Assembly: GCF_014217805.1 (NCBI RefSeq)
Contig: NZ_CP055156.1
Span: 124,001 to 188,000, forward strand
Direction of reading: 5' to 3'
DNA: 64,000 bases
Source of the DNA: Adhaeribacter swui
Lineage (GTDB): Bacteria > Bacteroidota > Bacteroidia > Cytophagales > Hymenobacteraceae
How positions within the stretch are numbered: the stretch's first letter is position 1; every line of letters begins with the position of its first letter. Below are positions 32,718 through 41,466 of this stretch, one piece after another. A model generated the notes under the pieces. That model made no database searches. It was not told where the DNA came from and saw only the letters and a list, made by a program, of their open reading frames with translations. The translations under genes and the position numbers were made by a program.

Positions 32718-33201
32718 TACTTTTTCTTTTTATTAAGTGCATAAACAGGCTAATTTTTTAAAATTTAGCCTTAATTAATCAAATTACATTATAACCATTC
32801 CTACAAACACGCTTACAAACACATTTTAAGAAAACTAAATAATATATAAAACAGGCAAAGTGTAAGCAAACTTTAGAACTAAGTAAACCGGGTAAAAACT
32901 TGATTCCGGAAAGAAAATTGCAGCATTCTATTATCGGCTGCACTACCGGGTTCCACGTAGATTTTTCTTAAAAACGGCGCAAACCTGTGATGTTTAAAAA
33001 GCGGTTTACCCCTGGGCTGCTCCCCTACCTCCGGCATTGTTCGGGGCAAACCGCTTTTTTAAATTTTTTACTTTGTTTAAACCTTAATAAGTAAATTTTT
33101 TTAAAATTACCAGTAATTGCCAGGCTGTTTATCTTAATGTTAAGCATCACCTAACTAACTGGTAGTAAATAAAACACGGCTTGGTTTTATGATTTTTTAT
33201 A
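32718..33201. other. Intergenic region between the two lyase-like genes
   Basis: No gene is seen. It holds three AT words (near 32753, 33060 and 33098) and the long-loop hairpin at 32996-33060. Confidence 0.5.
32996..33060 (-). terminator. Long-loop terminator of lyase copy 2
   Basis: AAAAAGCGGTTT at 32996-33007 pairs with AAACCGCTTTTTT ending at 33060. An inner CCCC/GGGG pairing extends the stem across one bulged base. The apical part is about 30 bases. It lies downstream of the minus-strand gene at 33202. Confidence 0.75.
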
Positions 33202-34425
33202 TTATTCAGAATACCTGGAGGTTAAAAGCTCTAAATAGGCTCCCGAAATAAAGCGTTGGTGGGTAGAAGCAAGCAGGACATTTAAATCAATGTCTTTATA
33301 AATTGCCGAACCAACCCGGGCCATAGGCGTAAGGTACTCGGGTTTAAAAAGTCCGATTTGCTGATAAGGCCAGGGCTGAATGCCGGCACTATAAGGAACC
33401 ATCCAGGCAAAAGCTTTTTTCAAACTTTTACCACTAGCTGAGTTATAATCCCATAAGTTAATACCCGCACTTTCGGCGCAATTAGCTAAATTAAACCATC
33501 CTTCCAGGTTTTTATTGCAATAAGTCCAAGCGTTGGTACGGGTTACTTCAAAAGTTTGCTCTCCATCTACGGTTAACTGGCTTTCGATGCGGTTGTAAGT
33601 TTGTTTTTCAATCAGGGTTTTGGCCAATGTTTTATTCCCTACAAACAAAGCATAGGAAACTACTTGCAAATCGTAAATGGTGCCAATATTATTAGGCGCC
33701 ACTTTGGCCTTTTTACCTTTTTCGTCCGTTAACAACCAGGTTAAATACTGATTAAACCAGTCTTGCAAAGCCTCATGGTTTTCGGGAGTCCAGGAATTGG
33801 AACCAATTAACAATTGAACCCCATCCAACAAATCCGGGAAAACCTCGGTATCTACGATGCCTGTGCCATAAACGGTGTTATCGCCTTTAATAAGTTGTCC
33901 ATATTTTAAATTAGGATTCATGCGGGTGGCACTATCCAGAAAAAACACTTTTAAAAATTCGGTTGCTTTAGCCGCATATTGTTCATTATTAGTAAAATAG
34001 TAAGAAAGCCCAAGTAGCCTGATATCGCGGCTTAAATCCCGGATATAAGTATTATCCTTAAATTCATTTACTTCTGGGTTGGTTTGTCCATCTTTTTGCA
34101 CGTAAGGCAATCCGGTAGAAGTACCAGAATTAGGCCACCAGTACGGCGCGAGGCTCACGTAGTCGTTCTTACTGCCACTAGGGCCGGCATTGGTTTTATT
34201 TACTACAGTATAAGGCGCTTTGCTAAGAGCCGGATTAGCTAAAGACTGCAATATTTTAAGCGACGCTAAATACTCGGGAGTGCCAGCATCTATTTTTATT
34301 TTATTTTGAATCAAAACGTCTCCGTTCATTACAAAAGTATTAGGCCGCAGTTGAGCCACCGCCGGTAAATTAACAGAAACAACTAATGCAAAAAAATACA
34401 AAAAATAAAGTATATTGTTTTTCAT
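33202..34425 (-). CDS. Exported alginate-lyase-family protein, copy 2
   Basis: This 407-residue product is a paralogue of the protein at 31416-32636 along its whole length: Sec signal ending AVAQ, LAPYWWPNSGT, DNTYIRDLSRDIRLLGLSYY and KVAPNNIGTIYDLQVV. It has the same His-to-Ile change after the Asn pair, so the change predates the duplication or is under selection in both. Each copy has its own promoter and hairpin, so they can be expressed separately. The protein is exported to the periplasm or beyond. A role in binding or degrading uronic-acid polysaccharides is inferred only from the family. Confidence 0.8.
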   Translation of the reverse strand: MKNNILYFLYFFALVVSVNLPAVAQLRPNTFVMNGDVLIQNKIKIDAGTPEYLASLKILQSLANPALSKAPYTVVNKTNAGPSGSKNDYVSLAPYWWPNSGTSTGLPYVQKDGQTNPEVNEFKDNTYIRDLSRDIRLLGLSYYFTNNEQYAAKATEFLKVFFLDSATRMNPNLKYGQLIKGDNTVYGTGIVDTEVFPDLLDGVQLLIGSNSWTPENHEALQDWFNQYLTWLLTDEKGKKAKVAPNNIGTIYDLQVVSYALFVGNKTLAKTLIEKQTYNRIESQLTVDGEQTFEVTRTNAWTYCNKNLEGWFNLANCAESAGINLWDYNSASGKSLKKAFAWMVPYSAGIQPWPYQQIGLFKPEYLTPMARVGSAIYKDIDLNVLLASTHQRFISGAYLELLTSRYSE

Positions 34426-34458
34426 TAAAAAAGAGTTAAAATTTTAAAAAGTACAAAA

Positions 34459-34495
34459 CAAACATAGTGCTAACAATGTATATAGTTAACTATAT
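34459..34495 (-). promoter_or_regulatory. Promoter and 16-bp palindrome upstream of lyase copy 2
   Basis: TATGTTTG (34466-34459 on the minus strand) is a good -7 box, with TTA at 34489-34487 after a 20-nt spacer as a weak -33. The perfect palindrome ATATAGTTAACTATAT at 34480-34495 covers the -33 region, where a bound regulator would block or recruit polymerase. Confidence 0.55.
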
Positions 34496-34690
34496 TTATT
34501 GTACTTATTTGCTAAACCCCTTGCAGAAAAACAGATTTTTTAAAAACGAGCGTTATACATACAGGCTTTTAAATTCCTGTGGCTGGTTTTTTACATGCTG
34601 GAATCCCCTTTTACCTACACTGGTTTACCCCTAGTGTTCTTTTTTAAAGATAAAATCAGTAACTATACCGTATAATTCTGTTACCTGTTT

Positions 34691-35143
34691 ATGAGAATCC
34701 TTTTTTTCATGTCGCTTTTGCTTGGTTTTCTTCATTTAGAGAATCAACTAAAGTTAACAAACCCTGATTTGCCCGATAGTTCTATCCAAGGGCGGTGGGC
34801 GCCCAAAAGCATGCAAACGCAGTATGTGGTAGATAGCCACTTAGTGCACGAAGAAGAACATGCTCCGGAGAAAAATAAAATTTATGTTTTTGATAACGCT
34901 ACGGTGCGGGTAGAATATACTGGGGGCCATACGGTGCCAGGCACTTACCGCATTTACAACGAAGACGATAGAAAAAAAATAGTAATTCAACTGCCCGGCA
35001 CCACTGCAACTTATAACCTAATTGCACTGACTGCTACCAGCATGGTTTGGCAACAAGACCTGGATAATACCAGTTATCAAGCGGGCACCGAACTTAAATC
35101 GGCGGAACGGGCCATTTACACCCAGGTGTTCATTAAATTGTAA
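34691..35143 (+). CDS. Exported lipocalin-like protein of unknown function
   Basis: The 150-residue protein has a short N-terminal hydrophobic signal (RILFFMSLLLGFLHL), then a beta-rich body. It contains SIQGRWAPKSMQ, the W-containing first strand of lipocalin-like domains, then TVRVEYTGGHTVPGTYRI and later strands up to IYTQVFIKL. No lipobox Cys is seen. The family resembles small Bacteroidota proteins annotated 'lipocalin family' or DUF5004-like, but I would not insist. It stands alone and converges on the inhibitor gene. Confidence 0.55.
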   Translation: MRILFFMSLLLGFLHLENQLKLTNPDLPDSSIQGRWAPKSMQTQYVVDSHLVHEEEHAPEKNKIYVFDNATVRVEYTGGHTVPGTYRIYNEDDRKKIVIQLPGTTATYNLIALTATSMVWQQDLDNTSYQAGTELKSAERAIYTQVFIKL

Positions 35144-35279
35144 TTTTTTAAAATTTTCAATATTCATTAGATTAAGCTCATTCAGTATAGTTGCTTATTT
35201 ATAAATAAAGCAAAATTTAACTCAAGCTCTGCCTCTTTAAACTACTGCTGTTGTTTTAATTTTTAAACCAAATAATTTT

Positions 35280-35699
35280 TCAGGTTTCGATAGCGGTAGT
35301 TTTTAACCCCACCCAAATACCCTCGGGAGTTTTACCTAACAGCAAGATGGTGATGGTTCTACTACCAATCCGGAAAACCTGAATGCTTTGCAACTGCTGC
35401 GTGCAAATTGATTGCAATGCAGTAATTTGATCTACCGCATTATCCCCGTGAACGGGCAATTTTTCTGATTGTACTAAATGCCCGAAAAAAACAGCGATAC
35501 TGGTTTCTGCAACCGGGGTTTCCAGGGGATGCCCGGTTAAAGTCAAAATACTTTCCCTGGTAAACCGGTCTGGTTCTGTTGAATGTAATTGCACTACTTC
35601 CACCGGAAAATCGGATTCGCTTTGATAAGACACACCAGCCGTTAATTGCTGCAACCGGGTTATAATTTCTTCGGCAGTTAAGGACGAAATATTTTCCAT
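35280..35699 (-). CDS. NuiA-type nuclease A inhibitor
   Basis: The 139-residue protein without signal peptide matches the NuiA family (pfam07924): an N-terminal helix AEEIITRLQQLTAG, the conserved SESDFPVEVVQ strand, and LTLTGHPLETPV. NuiA of Anabaena binds and blocks the non-specific nuclease NucA. Here the gene follows an exported NucA-type nuclease by 23 bp on the same strand, so the two are almost certainly co-transcribed. The nuclease would leave the cytoplasm while the inhibitor stays and protects the host DNA and RNA. The overall fold assignment is good; binding to this particular nuclease is inferred from context. Confidence 0.83.
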   Translation of the reverse strand: MENISSLTAEEIITRLQQLTAGVSYQSESDFPVEVVQLHSTEPDRFTRESILTLTGHPLETPVAETSIAVFFGHLVQSEKLPVHGDNAVDQITALQSICTQQLQSIQVFRIGSRTITILLLGKTPEGIWVGLKTTAIET

Positions 35700-35722
35700 T
35701 TTAAAAATACAGCTAACTACAA

Positions 35723-36586
35723 CTACTGCGTTGGTCCATTATCTACCCGGGCTTCTATAACCCGCTGAATATCTTCGGGCACTTCCGATAGTAAGTCATA
35801 GCCGGTAGCTTTTTCTATTGCATCTACGGTAGTCCGGTAATTGCTCCAATCCGCATGTACGCCGTTGATGTTAGGAGTATCTACCGCAATTACGCGGGTA
35901 TTGGTAGTAATCCGGTTTACATCATCTTCCCCGGCGGGCAATATTATTAAAACCTTCCAGATTTGCTTGGGCACTTTAATTCTGCCGCCATCAATGGTAC
36001 GGGCCGACCCGTTAGCACCAGTTCCGCCCGAGCCGTAGTTTCCCATAATCACGTATACTTCCTGGCCGCTTTCTACTAAAGTCCGGGTATATTCTTCCAG
36101 GTTTGCCCAAGTGTTCCGGTTGTTATCGGGCGCTTGCGGAATCATGTTTGTCATGAGAAAAGTAGCCGAATTATCTTCTTCGCTCTTGGTCCGGTCGGCC
36201 GAGGGGCAATTGTGTCCCCGGTCGAAGCCGCTGTTGGTATAAGCCCCAGGGCTTACGCGGTACCAGTCAGCAGGCAAAGTTTCATCTGCCCGAAAATTAT
36301 CTTGCCGCGGTGCTGTACCCAACCAATCTTTACTTACATGCCAACTTACCCAATTCGGGATGCCGTTATCCCGGCTATACGAGAGAACATACTGGGGCTT
36401 CTCGATTAAATAATTATTGTAATTAAGCGGATCGGCAACGGCACTACTGGGATTGCCTAACGTAAGGTGCACGTTGGTGGCAACAAACCGGGATCTTTTG
36501 GGCGCAACGGCGGTGTCTTTACAACCCGAAAATAATACTACAAAAATAAAAAGGGAAGCAAAGTACCGGCGCATGAACAAAAACAT
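35723..36586 (-). CDS. Exported DNA/RNA non-specific endonuclease (NucA type), lipoprotein
   Basis: This 287-residue protein starts with a lipoprotein signal (FIFVVLFSGC). An internal ATG at 36574 is an equally good start. The DRGH active-site motif is in SGFDRGHNCPSADRT near residue 125, where His is the general base. The metal-binding Asn and conserved Glu follow in NNRNTWANLEEY. The remaining ENDO-domain strands (VYVIMGNYG, KVPKQIWKVLIIL) are in place. It should cut DNA and RNA non-specifically at the cell surface or periplasm, for nutrient scavenging, competition or defence. A TACCTTTG box at 36610-36603 on the minus strand may be its -7 element. The inhibitor gene lies 23 bp downstream. 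Confidence 0.9.
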   Translation of the reverse strand: MFLFMRRYFASLFIFVVLFSGCKDTAVAPKRSRFVATNVHLTLGNPSSAVADPLNYNNYLIEKPQYVLSYSRDNGIPNWVSWHVSKDWLGTAPRQDNFRADETLPADWYRVSPGAYTNSGFDRGHNCPSADRTKSEEDNSATFLMTNMIPQAPDNNRNTWANLEEYTRTLVESGQEVYVIMGNYGSGGTGANGSARTIDGGRIKVPKQIWKVLIILPAGEDDVNRITTNTRVIAVDTPNINGVHADWSNYRTTVDAIEKATGYDLLSEVPEDIQRVIEARVDNGPTQ

Positions 36587-36939
36587 AAACTTAAAACAAA
36601 AGCAAAGGTAGGCAATTTATACCAGGTGCCTGAAACGTAGCGGCGTAAAAAATAAACCATTTCAGAGAAAGCAAGTAACTTTAGCCCTCCTTAAATCCTG
36701 CTTCTCTAAAATCAGATTTTTTAAAAATTTCATTTTCTATAGCATCCATAGGCACCTCATTTTTTAAAATCTATTCTAAAACCAGAAAATACCGCAACGT
36801 TGGCCGGGCAATTAGTTCCTTAGGCAGCCATTCGTAAATACCGGGTTTTTAATGTGTTTTTTTATGGATGTATTTACATCTAAGTTATTTATATTGCGTT
36901 ATAAGTACTTAGCAGTTAATAATTTAAAACCCGCCTGCT
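36587..36939. other. Divergent intergenic region
   Basis: It contains a possible -7 box for the nuclease operon (36610-36603) and two copies of the AT word, near 36717 and 36761. No gene and no clear promoter for the gene at 36940 were seen. Confidence 0.45.
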
Positions 36940-38205
36940 ATGATAAAACGTTTTACCCTCTGTCTCACTTTTTGCTTATTGGTGTTATTTCCCGGCTGGG
37001 CCACCCAGATACTGGTAGCCATGGACAACACCCAAAAAGATCATCTGAAAGCTTATGGTGTAGCTTACTGGGTACTACAAAACCAGCAAACGGCGGAGTG
37101 GCTTTTAAATTACCGCGGCGGTAGTTTTGCTTTTCCGCATACGCCGGCCACAGAAAATGAATTACGGGTGCGGGGAGTTACGTACGAAGTAATTTCGGAT
37201 GCGCAGTACCAGCAAATATTAGCGCAAATTGCCGCGCCCGACACCAACATGGATGTTATTAAACTAGAAAAAGCACCCCGCATTGCGATTTACTCCCCTA
37301 AAATAAAACAACCCTGGGACGATGCTGTTACGCTGGTTTTAACTTACGCCGAAATACCCTACGATTTACTTTTTGATGAAGAGGTACTCGATCAGAAATT
37401 ATTAAAATACGATTGGCTGCACCTGCACCACGAAGATTTTACCGGGCAATATGGCAAATCGGGCCGGTGGCAACGTACCCAGGAATGGTTTCGGGCGCAG
37501 CAGCAAGAGTCGGAGGCTTTAGCTAAAAAATACAACTTTGCTAAAGTAACGCAAATGAAGCTGGCGGTGGTAAAAAACATTAAAGCTTTTGTGGCAGGCG
37601 GCGGTTTTATGTTTGCCATGTGCTCGGCCACCGATACCTACGATATTGCCCTGGCCGCCAACGGCGTAGATGTAGTAGATGCTTTATACGATGGCGATGG
37701 GGTCGATCCGCAGGCGCAGCAAAAATTAGATTTTAGCAAAACCTTTGCTTTTAAAGATTTTACCGTTTTTTCCAGTCCCTACGAAGGTGAATTTTCTAGT
37801 ATTGACAACCAGCGCCGGGAACGGGATATTTACCAGGACAACGACTTTTTTTCATTATTTACCTTTTCGGCCAAGTGGGACCCTATCCCAACCATGCTCA
37901 CCCAAAATCACGAAAAAACCATTAAAGGGTTTATGGGCCAGACTACCGCCTTTAAAAAGCAATACATAAAATCTGACGTGATTATTATGGGAGAAACCAA
38001 AGCCGCCAACGAAGTAAGATACATGCACGGCACGGTTGCCAAAGGTACCTGGACTTTTTACGGCGGCCACGATCCCGAAGATTACCAACACAGTCCCGGC
38101 GAAGAACCTACCGATCTGGCTTTACATCCCAACTCGCCCGGCTACCGCTTAATTTTAAATAATATTCTTTTTCCGGCGGCCAAAAAGAAAAAGCCTAAAA
38201 CCTAG
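36940..38205 (+). CDS. Exported protein of unknown function, often named 'asparagine synthetase B'
   Basis: The 421-residue protein has a Sec signal (LCLTFCLLVLFPGWATQ) and no lipobox. The N-terminal 80 residues form a small domain (LKAYGVAYWVLQNQQTAEWL, then RGGSFAFP). The main domain begins RIAIYSPKIKQPWDDAVTLV and contains WLHLHHEDFTGQYGK, AFVAGGGFMFAMCSATDTYD and TWTFYGGHDPEDY, a pattern reminiscent of class I glutamine-amidotransferase-like folds. From memory, homologues in Bacteroidota databases carry the name asparagine synthetase B, but I see neither the N-terminal nucleophile Cys nor an ATP-binding motif. The protein is exported, so that name is very probably wrong. The Cys in AMCSATD could be a nucleophile elbow. 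Confidence 0.7.
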   Translation: MIKRFTLCLTFCLLVLFPGWATQILVAMDNTQKDHLKAYGVAYWVLQNQQTAEWLLNYRGGSFAFPHTPATENELRVRGVTYEVISDAQYQQILAQIAAPDTNMDVIKLEKAPRIAIYSPKIKQPWDDAVTLVLTYAEIPYDLLFDEEVLDQKLLKYDWLHLHHEDFTGQYGKSGRWQRTQEWFRAQQQESEALAKKYNFAKVTQMKLAVVKNIKAFVAGGGFMFAMCSATDTYDIALAANGVDVVDALYDGDGVDPQAQQKLDFSKTFAFKDFTVFSSPYEGEFSSIDNQRRERDIYQDNDFFSLFTFSAKWDPIPTMLTQNHEKTIKGFMGQTTAFKKQYIKSDVIIMGETKAANEVRYMHGTVAKGTWTFYGGHDPEDYQHSPGEEPTDLALHPNSPGYRLILNNILFPAAKKKKPKT

Positions 38206-38668
38206 TTTCACCAACAATTCTTACCTACCATTTCAAATAAGGCAGCAGTATTTTTTTTTATAGTTCTAATCTGAGGTAATAAAAGTTACCGCCACAGCCA
38301 TGCGCCAATAAAACTTTGCTCAAATCTGCATTGGGGCAAGTACAAAATTTAATTTTTATAGTTCCGATAGCTTAGTAAACCAAAGTTTTACCCCCAACAG
38401 GCTTTACCTAAAAGGCAGTTGTATATACTTTTTTAAATATTATCCCGAAATGTGCCGGAAGTAAATGAAAAAGGCACAAGATATGCTTACTGCCTGTAGG
38501 TTTGATTTCCGGAAAATTTAAAAATTTAAAAAACTGTTTACCCCTTTCATCTGCTTACTCAATACTAGCTCTAATTTCTGGTTCAGCTTACAGCTTTATT
38601 TGGCTTAAGCCTTTAATCAAGCTCTTTATTTAATTTCTAATAAAAACTAACTCTCAGCTTACATAAAT
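38206..38668. other. Intergenic region without a gene
   Basis: No coding sequence is seen. TGTGCC at 38451-38456 and GGCACA at 38473-38478 form a short inverted repeat. AT words lie near 38515. No convincing promoter for the DUF3857 gene was found. Confidence 0.45.
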
Positions 38669-40660
38669 ATGCATAAACGTTTACTTTTCCTATTTCTTTT
38701 AAGTATTCCGGTTTTAGTTAAGGCCCAGGATCATGGATTTAAATTAGGCAACACGACGCTCGCCGAATTGCAAATGACTTCGTACGCCTTAGACTCCACC
38801 GCCCATGCGGTGGTACTGAACGAATTTGGCGATACCTGGATCAGCGAAGAGGGTGATCTAGATTTAAAACACGACTACAAAGTCCGGATAAAGATTTTAG
38901 ATAAGCAAGGTTTAGATCAGGCCAACTTTGCCATACCGGTACGCAAATCCGGCGGTAAACTAGAAAGCATTAGCCAGGTAGAAGGAATTACTTTTAACAT
39001 CGAAAACGACAGAATAACCCAAACCAAATTCGACGGCAAAACTTACACCGAAACCAAAAGCAAGTACTACGACCTGATAAAATTTACTTTGCCCAACGTT
39101 AAAGTAGGCAGCGTAATCGAAGTAAAATACCAGTTGCAATCGCCATTTAAGTATAATTTCCGGCGATGGGAGTTTCAGAGCGATATTCCTAAGATGTATT
39201 CGGAATACTGGGCTAAAATTCCGGGCAACTACACCTATAACATAACTTTAACAAGTTTTTACCCGCTGGTTAAAAAAGAAAGCGAATTAATAAAAGATTG
39301 CTTTAGCGTGGGCGGTGGCAAAGCCGATTGTGCCCGGTACAAAAATGCGATGAAAAACGTACCCGCCTTTATCGAAGAAGATTACATGACCGCACGCAGC
39401 AATTACCTGGCCGCCTTAAATTTTGAATTAGCCGAAGTACAAAGCTTTAACGGTACCCGCACCCGGTACACCAAAGAATGGAAAGACGCCGACCATGAAA
39501 TGCGAATCGAACCCAAATTTGGCTTGCAATTAAAACGGGGCAAAGAAGTATTTAAAGAGCATTTAGAAAACCTACTTAACACCACTCCCGACACGTTGCA
39601 GCGGGCGCAAGGCGTTTACAATTTTGTAAAAAACTGGTTCCGTTGGAACGAGGTGTATGGTTGCTTCAGCGAAATTGGCATTAAAAAAGCTTCGGATGCC
39701 AAAACAGGCAATGTAGCTGATATCAACCTGGCTTTAACTGCTGCTTTGCAATACGCTGGCTTACCCGCTATCCCGGTCATATTATCTACCCGCCAGAATG
39801 GTTACCCCATTGAGGTGCACCCGGTAATCAGCGATTTTAATTACGTAGTTGCTCAGGTTAAAATTAAAAATAATGTTTACCAGTTAGATGCCACCGATCC
39901 GAATTTGCCGTTTGGCATGTTGCCCATCCATTGCTTAAATGGGAAAGGCCGAGCTATTCCTACCAAAGGCGACTCGTACTGGACCGAGCTTAAACCCATA
40001 GATAAACGCCGCCAGGTTTCTTTACTGAACTTAACCTTACAACCCGACGGCCATTTTACCGGCAACCTATCTTTAACCGCATCGGGTTACGAGGCAATGG
40101 AAAACCGCAAACACATTAACGCTTATAGTAGCCAGGCAGAATACACCAAAGAATTAGGTAATAAATGGCACGATGCCCAGATAAACCAACACACTATTCA
40201 GAATTTAAAAGACTTAGATAAACCCCTTATTCAAGCCATGGATATTGAAATATCAGGGTTCGATAATTTAAATAAAAACCAGTTTTTGCTGGATCCTTTC
40301 TTTATTGACCGCTGGGAGAAAAACCCCTTTACTGCTGCCGAACGCCTGTATCCGGTTGATCTGGGTACCGCCATGGAGCAATTGTTTACCCTAACGATTA
40401 ATTACCCACAAGATTTCGAAACAGTAAACTTACCGCCGGCAGTTGCCATTACCTTACCCAACAATGGCGGCAAATTTCTTTTCCAGGCTTCTAATATTGG
40501 CAACCGGTTATCCCTCTCCAGCCTGATGGTATTAAACAAACCATTATACAGTCCTGAAGAATACCATTACCTCAAAGAATTCTTTAACAAAGTGGTTCAA
40601 GCCAATCAGCAGCAAGTTTTATTTCAAAAAAAGGGAGCTCCTACTACTTCCTTAAAATAG
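38669..40660 (+). CDS. Exported DUF3857/transglutaminase-like protein, catalytic Cys absent
   Basis: The 663-residue protein has a Sec signal (LLFLFLLSIPVLVKAQ), a DUF3857 domain near 50-220 (KHDYKVRIKILDKQGL, then VGSVIEVKYQLQSPF), and a transglutaminase-like domain near 310-410. In an active transglutaminase the central motif holds a Cys and a later His. Here those positions read GNVADINL (near 346) and FNYVVAQ (near 389), while the Asp motif LDATDPN (near 406) remains. It therefore looks enzymatically dead. A C-terminal beta domain follows. It is related to the protein at 51627-53603. It is followed 92 bp later by a lipoprotein gene. Confidence 0.82.
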   Translation: MHKRLLFLFLLSIPVLVKAQDHGFKLGNTTLAELQMTSYALDSTAHAVVLNEFGDTWISEEGDLDLKHDYKVRIKILDKQGLDQANFAIPVRKSGGKLESISQVEGITFNIENDRITQTKFDGKTYTETKSKYYDLIKFTLPNVKVGSVIEVKYQLQSPFKYNFRRWEFQSDIPKMYSEYWAKIPGNYTYNITLTSFYPLVKKESELIKDCFSVGGGKADCARYKNAMKNVPAFIEEDYMTARSNYLAALNFELAEVQSFNGTRTRYTKEWKDADHEMRIEPKFGLQLKRGKEVFKEHLENLLNTTPDTLQRAQGVYNFVKNWFRWNEVYGCFSEIGIKKASDAKTGNVADINLALTAALQYAGLPAIPVILSTRQNGYPIEVHPVISDFNYVVAQVKIKNNVYQLDATDPNLPFGMLPIHCLNGKGRAIPTKGDSYWTELKPIDKRRQVSLLNLTLQPDGHFTGNLSLTASGYEAMENRKHINAYSSQAEYTKELGNKWHDAQINQHTIQNLKDLDKPLIQAMDIEISGFDNLNKNQFLLDPFFIDRWEKNPFTAAERLYPVDLGTAMEQLFTLTINYPQDFETVNLPPAVAITLPNNGGKFLFQASNIGNRLSLSSLMVLNKPLYSPEEYHYLKEFFNKVVQANQQQVLFQKKGAPTTSLK

Positions 40661-40752
40661 TACCATTTTAAAATGCAAATTAGAAATTACTGGAAGAGAT
40701 ATTGTAAGCAACAGATCAAACTTGTACTAACTAAAACATTCATCTTTTTTGC

Positions 40753-41259
40753 ATGAGAAAATTTTACCAACATTCTTTAACTATTCTATTAGTTATTAGC
40801 TTATTAACTTTTTCGGGTTGCGCCTCTATTGTAGGCAAAAGCAGTTACCGCCTGCCCATTACCAGCAACCCCAATGGAGCCAACATTACCATTACCGACA
40901 TGAAAGGCCGGACGGTACACACCGGCGTTACACCCACTTCCGCGCGTTTACGCTCCGGAGCCGGATTTTTTAAAAAAGCAAGTTACACGGTTACCTTTGA
41001 ATTAGACGGATACGACACCCGCACCGTGCCCGTTCACTTCGACTTAAATGCCTGGTACTTTGGCAATGTTGTTTTTGGCGGATTTGTTGGGTTCTTGGTG
41101 ATTGACCCGCTTACGGGCGCCATGTGGAAACTGGACACCAAATATGTAAATGAAACCCTGCAACCCAAAGTTGCCAATGCTACTGAACCTACGTTGGAGT
41201 TACTAAACTACAACACTTTGCCCGATTCGATGAAGCCTTATTTAGTAGAAATCAGATAA
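40753..41259 (+). CDS. Lipoprotein with PEGA-like domain
   Basis: This 168-residue product has a lipoprotein signal (ILLVISLLTFSGC). The next part, SNPNGANITITDMKGRTVHTG, is the classic PEGA pattern of a small beta-sandwich that often binds or decorates cell-surface components. YTVTFELDGYDTRTVPVHF continues it. A hydrophobic glycine-rich segment (YFGNVVFGGFVGFLVIDPL) near 97-117 resembles the tail of Bacteroidota proteins of this type. It should be anchored in the outer membrane. It follows the DUF3857 gene and has its own terminator. Confidence 0.72.
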   Translation: MRKFYQHSLTILLVISLLTFSGCASIVGKSSYRLPITSNPNGANITITDMKGRTVHTGVTPTSARLRSGAGFFKKASYTVTFELDGYDTRTVPVHFDLNAWYFGNVVFGGFVGFLVIDPLTGAMWKLDTKYVNETLQPKVANATEPTLELLNYNTLPDSMKPYLVEIR

Positions 41260-41360
41260 TTAATTGCTTTACCCGGGCAAACAAGATTTTCGGCAAGGAA
41301 TTTGAAATAGATAAATTGTTAATTTTACTTCCTGTTTTTTTAACACCTACCAACTAGTGC

Positions 41361-41390
41361 AAAAGGCGACCCCAAAGGTCGCCTTTTTGT
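41361..41390 (+). terminator. Rho-independent terminator
   Basis: GGCGACC at 41365-41371 pairs with GGTCGCC at 41377-41383 around a 5-base loop, followed by TTTTT. It ends the transcript of the PEGA lipoprotein gene. Confidence 0.93.
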
Positions 41391-41466
41391 TTATTAGAAT
41401 TTACTTTATTTAAATTGATGTAAGCCCCAATCCCAATTTACTACAAAAGTAGTCTGGTAGCTTGCG

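Noticed and set aside
35280-36586. Reading the nuclease and inhibitor as a classical toxin-antitoxin module
   Set aside because: The nuclease is exported by a lipoprotein signal, so it is better described as an exported enzyme with a self-protection inhibitor.
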